A stretch of 8,302 bases of DNA from Achromobacter sp. (GTDB lineage: Bacteria; Pseudomonadota; Gammaproteobacteria; Burkholderiales; Burkholderiaceae_B). Position numbers and translations under genes: made by a program. The stretch is from contig DMTA01000332.1 in assembly GCA_003454835.1 (NCBI GenBank), positions 1 through 8,302 of the forward strand. Reading direction: 5' to 3'. A model generated the notes under the pieces. The model did not search any database, had not been told where the DNA came from, and saw only the letters and a program-made list of their open reading frames with translations. Positions 5,781-8,302 of the stretch are shown in pieces (within the stretch, counting starts at the first letter, position 1; the number at the start of each line of letters is the position of its first letter).

Positions 5781-6887
5781 ATGAGTTCGAACGCAGCCGA
5801 TGCGCGTGGCCGGTCACGCTGGGGCACCGCCCTGGCGATATTGCTGTTGATTGGCGCAGTGCTCGCCGTCCTGGCGTTGGCCGCCACCCGCGTGGCCGAG
5901 CAACGCATCGCCAGCATCCTCGGTCCCCGCAGCCAGGTCGGCAACGTGCAGGTCGGCCTGCGGCAAGTGGTGCTGACCGATGTCACCGTGCCCGGCGCGT
6001 CCGGTCAGCCCGGCGCGCGTGCCCGGCGCATCGAACTGGAACCGGAATGGACGGCCTTTCTGCGGCGCGAGGCGGTGTTCAAGCGAATCACCGTGGATGG
6101 CTTTGATTTCGCGGTGGTGCGCGGCGCCGATGGCGACATGCAGATTGCGCCCGCGCTGCAAGCGGCGCTGCGCGCCGGCGACGGCGATGGCAAGACGCGG
6201 CGCAATGGTCCCATCCGCGTCGCCGAACTGATCCTGCGCGACGGTCGCCTGGATTATCTGGACGGCGCGATCTCCAAACCGCCCCATCGCATCCCGTTCA
6301 AGGACGTGCAGGCGCACTTGCAGCCCGTCGTGATTCCGGGCGACGGCACCGCCAGCGAGATGGAATTTTCCGGCAAGGTCGAAGACAACCGTAATGGCGA
6401 AGCCACCGTGCGGGCAAAAGGCAAGGTCGTGGTGGGCAGCTCGGATGCGGACATCACCGTGGCGGCGCGCAACATGGACATCCGCCATGCCGCGCCTTAT
6501 CTGGCGGATAACGGCGCCGGGTCGCTGTCTGGCGGATCCATGGATCTGGACATGAAGACGGCCATCGCCGGCCACAAACTCAAGGCATCGGGCACCGTCG
6601 CATTGCACAACCTGAAGTTCAGCGGCGACGGCAGCCTGTTTTCGTTGCCGCGCAAGGCGGTGCTGGCAGCCCTGAAAGACAAGAGCGGCACGATCCGGTT
6701 TGAATTCGCGCTGGCGGGCAGCCTGGATAATCCCAAGTTTTCGGTCACGCGCGGCTTTTCGGCGCAGGTGGCGCGGGGCTTCGGACACGCCATCGGCGTG
6801 GGCGCGGAAGGCGCGGCGGAAGGCGTCGCGGGCGCCGTACAGGAACTGGGCAATGCGCTGTCGGACATGCTGAGCCCGAAGCCCTGA
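5781..6887 (+). CDS. AsmA-like / DUF748 family membrane-anchored protein
   Basis: A 368-residue protein with a basic N-terminus, one membrane helix at about 15-36, and a long region facing the periplasm built of repeating amphipathic beta strands. Segments such as VLTDVTV, FKRITVDGFDFAVVRG, VAELILRDGRLDYLD and IPFKDVQAHLQP recur in the AsmA/DUF748 superfamily. Larger members (AsmA, YhdP, TamB) are linked to phospholipid movement to the outer membrane or outer-membrane assembly; a lipid-related role for this short member is inference. After the beta-rich part, a Gly/Ala-rich helical tail (about 326-362) may be amphipathic. The ATG at 5781 has only a weak GGAA at 5771-5774 for a ribosome site but is placed exactly before the signal anchor. 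It is preceded by a 141-bp gap and runs toward the hydrolase gene with 37 bp between stops and no clear terminator. Confidence 0.75.
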   Translation: MSSNAADARGRSRWGTALAILLLIGAVLAVLALAATRVAEQRIASILGPRSQVGNVQVGLRQVVLTDVTVPGASGQPGARARRIELEPEWTAFLRREAVFKRITVDGFDFAVVRGADGDMQIAPALQAALRAGDGDGKTRRNGPIRVAELILRDGRLDYLDGAISKPPHRIPFKDVQAHLQPVVIPGDGTASEMEFSGKVEDNRNGEATVRAKGKVVVGSSDADITVAARNMDIRHAAPYLADNGAGSLSGGSMDLDMKTAIAGHKLKASGTVALHNLKFSGDGSLFSLPRKAVLAALKDKSGTIRFEFALAGSLDNPKFSVTRGFSAQVARGFGHAIGVGAEGAAEGVAGAVQELGNALSDMLSPKP

Positions 6888-6924
6888 GCCGCTGTGTTCG
6901 TTTTGTGTATGGCGCCGGCCCGTT

Positions 6925-7683
6925 CTACGGCACTGGCCGCGCCCGTCCCACGCGCGCGCCCATGACCATCTCCGTCACCCAGTTCACCAGAATCGAGGTG
7001 TAGGCCTGCTGCGAGGCCTTGTCGGTCAGCGCGTGGTCCGCGCCGTCCAGGATGCGGTGTGTCAGCGAATGCGACCGCCGGAAGGCCGACCGGTAATTCA
7101 TGATCGTGGAGTGCGGGATATAGACGTCGTGCTCGGCTTCCACAATCAGCACGTCGCCCGTGAAGTTGGCGCAGCACGACAGCGCGCGGTTGCTTTCAGG
7201 CTCGATATGCGTGTTGCGGTAGGCGCGCAGCGTCTCGCGGTTGAGCTGGTTCTTGGGCAGCATCCACTCGTCGTCGCGATAAAGCGCGGGCACGTGCAGG
7301 CCCAGCCATCGCACGCGGCGCAGTCCGCTCAGGATGGCAGCCAGGTAGCCGCCGTAGCTGCTGCCCACCACCGCCACCGAGCCGCTGTCCAGCGACGGAT
7401 GCGCCGCCAGCCGGTCGTAGGCGGCCATCACGTCGCGCAGGTTGTCGTCGCGCGAGACCTGCATCTGCTGAGCCTGCGTGGCGGCGTGCCCGCGAAGATC
7501 GAAAGTCAGGCAGACGCAGCCCAGCGCGGCGATGCCTTTGGCGCGGGCCAGGTCGAACTTCTGATCGCCGCCCCAGCCGTGAATGAACAGCACGCCCGGC
7601 ACCTTGCTTTCGGGCGTGAGAAAGGTGCCGGCCAGCCGCTGGTCCGCCACCTCGATGTCGATTGGGTCGCTAAAGGCGGCCAT
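6925..7683 (-). CDS. Alpha/beta hydrolase (dienelactone hydrolase / S9-like serine hydrolase)
   Basis: A 252-residue cytoplasmic serine hydrolase, the usual size for a single-domain member. FIHGWGGDQ (33-41) supplies the oxyanion hole, FDLRGHA (61-67) follows, and the nucleophile Ser109 lies in GSSYG (107-111). The acid is probably Asp186 in VEAEHDVYIP and the base His217 in DGADHALTD, so the triad Ser109-Asp186-His217 is complete. HGWGG and GSSYGG resemble acyl-peptide or acyl-CoA-type and dienelactone-type hydrolases; the substrate cannot be told. There is no signal peptide. GGAGGA at 7694-7689 sits 5 nt before the ATG at 7683, and both lie within the 3' end of the upstream ORF, whose stop is at 7672-7670. 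This 14-nt overlap suggests translational coupling of the two. A close pairing of Cys170-Cys171 is visible but unexplained. Confidence 0.88.
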   Translation of the reverse strand: MAAFSDPIDIEVADQRLAGTFLTPESKVPGVLFIHGWGGDQKFDLARAKGIAALGCVCLTFDLRGHAATQAQQMQVSRDDNLRDVMAAYDRLAAHPSLDSGSVAVVGSSYGGYLAAILSGLRRVRWLGLHVPALYRDDEWMLPKNQLNRETLRAYRNTHIEPESNRALSCCANFTGDVLIVEAEHDVYIPHSTIMNYRSAFRRSHSLTHRILDGADHALTDKASQQAYTSILVNWVTEMVMGARVGRARPVP

Positions 7684-8302
7684 TGTCGTCCTCCAGGATG
7701 CCCCCTGATTTGGTGATCATACCGACGGCGGAATCTTCGCCGCGATACACGTATTGCTCCGACGTGGGCGCGGGTTCGTCCGTGCCGTAGCGCTCGCGCG
7801 TAAAGGCGGATACCGACTTGAGCGATGGGGAAAGCATGAACGCCTGCAATGCGGACAGCTCGGCGATGCTGGCGCCGCCAGCGCGCCACGATTGTTCCAG
7901 CACGCCCGCGCGGGGCTCGCCGCGGGCATTCTGGCCGATCGCCACGTCGTAGTTGCGGCGCGACGCGAAGAAGTCGGGATACGCGGTGGATACCGCCGTA
8001 TCGTAGCGGCAGCTCAGGTCCACCGCCTGCCGTTCTTCGTCCGACAGGTTCAACGCCCGCAGTTCGTCGAACCCGCCACGCGCGAACGTCAGCGCCGAGC
8101 CGCCATACACCGGCTCTCCGCTGTTGTCCCGGGTAAGGCATTGCGTGCCTACATACGACGCTTCCAGCTTGCCAATTCGGATCCAGCCCACGCTGTAGGT
8201 CGCGATCTGCGCCAGATCCTCTTCCAGCACCAGCCCCAGGCGGCGCATCACGGCGGCGTCCTGGCCGTTCAGCGCGGCCCGCAGCTCCTGCGCGTCGCGC
8301 AC
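7670..8302 (-). CDS. Hypothetical protein, 5' end outside window
   Basis: I do not recognise this protein. At least 210 residues are open from the right edge to the TAG at 7672-7670. The GTG at the very edge (8302-8300) is in frame but has no visible upstream context, so the true start is probably outside the window. Visible features are a helical start (residues 2-34), a VGWIRIGKLEASYVGTQ stretch that is likely beta, a central ALNLSDEERQAVDLSCRYD, and an acidic end finishing EDDNGRL. It has two Cys in the visible part (in GTQCLT and LSCRY), no membrane helix and no clear catalytic motif. It encodes at GC-rich codons like its neighbours and overlaps the hydrolase start by 14 nt, so the two are probably one operon. 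The overlap and unbroken length support a real gene. Confidence 0.75.
   Translation of the reverse strand: MRDAQELRAALNGQDAAVMRRLGLVLEEDLAQIATYSVGWIRIGKLEASYVGTQCLTRDNSGEPVYGGSALTFARGGFDELRALNLSDEERQAVDLSCRYDTAVSTAYPDFFASRRNYDVAIGQNARGEPRAGVLEQSWRAGGASIAELSALQAFMLSPSLKSVSAFTRERYGTDEPAPTSEQYVYRGEDSAVGMITKSGGILEDDNGRL

Noticed and set aside
5814..6788. 324-codon minus-strand open frame opposite the DUF748 gene
   Set aside because: The translation is His/Arg/Gln-rich without membrane helix or domain features, whereas the plus-strand frame has a proper signal anchor and AsmA-like strand pattern.
6888..6924. Possible bidirectional terminator between the convergent DUF748 and hydrolase genes
   Set aside because: The 37-bp gap has no convincing stem with a T run on either strand; only short GC-rich self-complementarity is seen.

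Overview
The window is GC-rich, densely coded bacterial DNA. Protein similarity and codon use suggest a betaproteobacterium of the Alcaligenaceae type (Achromobacter/Bordetella-like). This is a judgement from recall of protein families, not a database result. No rRNA, tRNA, CRISPR array, insertion sequence or phage gene was seen.

Layout. (1) 1-1544, minus: glycogen synthase glgA, whose C-terminal end lies beyond the left edge. (2) 1545-1830: a 286-bp divergent intergenic region with a sigma54-type -24/-12 promoter candidate pointing each way and a perfect 10-bp palindrome. (3) 1831-4275, plus: a PoxB/YdaP-like thiamine-diphosphate pyruvate oxidase, a 66-residue Pro/Gln-rich small protein, and an ElaB/YqjD (DUF883) membrane-anchored protein, closed by a strong intrinsic terminator at 4303-4346. 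(4) 4347-5639, plus: a 55-bp concentric dyad, then an exact-consensus sigma54 promoter, then a PRC-barrel protein and a PIG-L/LmbE-like protein with a degraded metal-binding motif, 18 bp apart. (5) 5781-6887, plus: an AsmA-like/DUF748 membrane-anchored protein. (6) 6925-8302, minus: an alpha/beta hydrolase whose start overlaps the end of an unrecognised ORF that enters from the right edge.

How the genes may work together. GlgA stores carbon as glycogen. PoxB-type enzymes oxidise pyruvate to acetate in slow-growing or stressed cells. ElaB/YqjD-type proteins are stationary-phase and stress proteins in enterics. The left two thirds therefore look like a carbon-storage and stress island. The most notable observation is that three transcription units here (glgA, the poxB-like unit and the PRC-barrel unit) each have a GG-N10-GC sigma54-type promoter at a sensible distance from the start codon, and one matches the consensus exactly. 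This suggests joint control by RpoN and one or more enhancer-binding activators, which is inference from sequence only. The DUF748 and hydrolase units have no visible tie to this theme.
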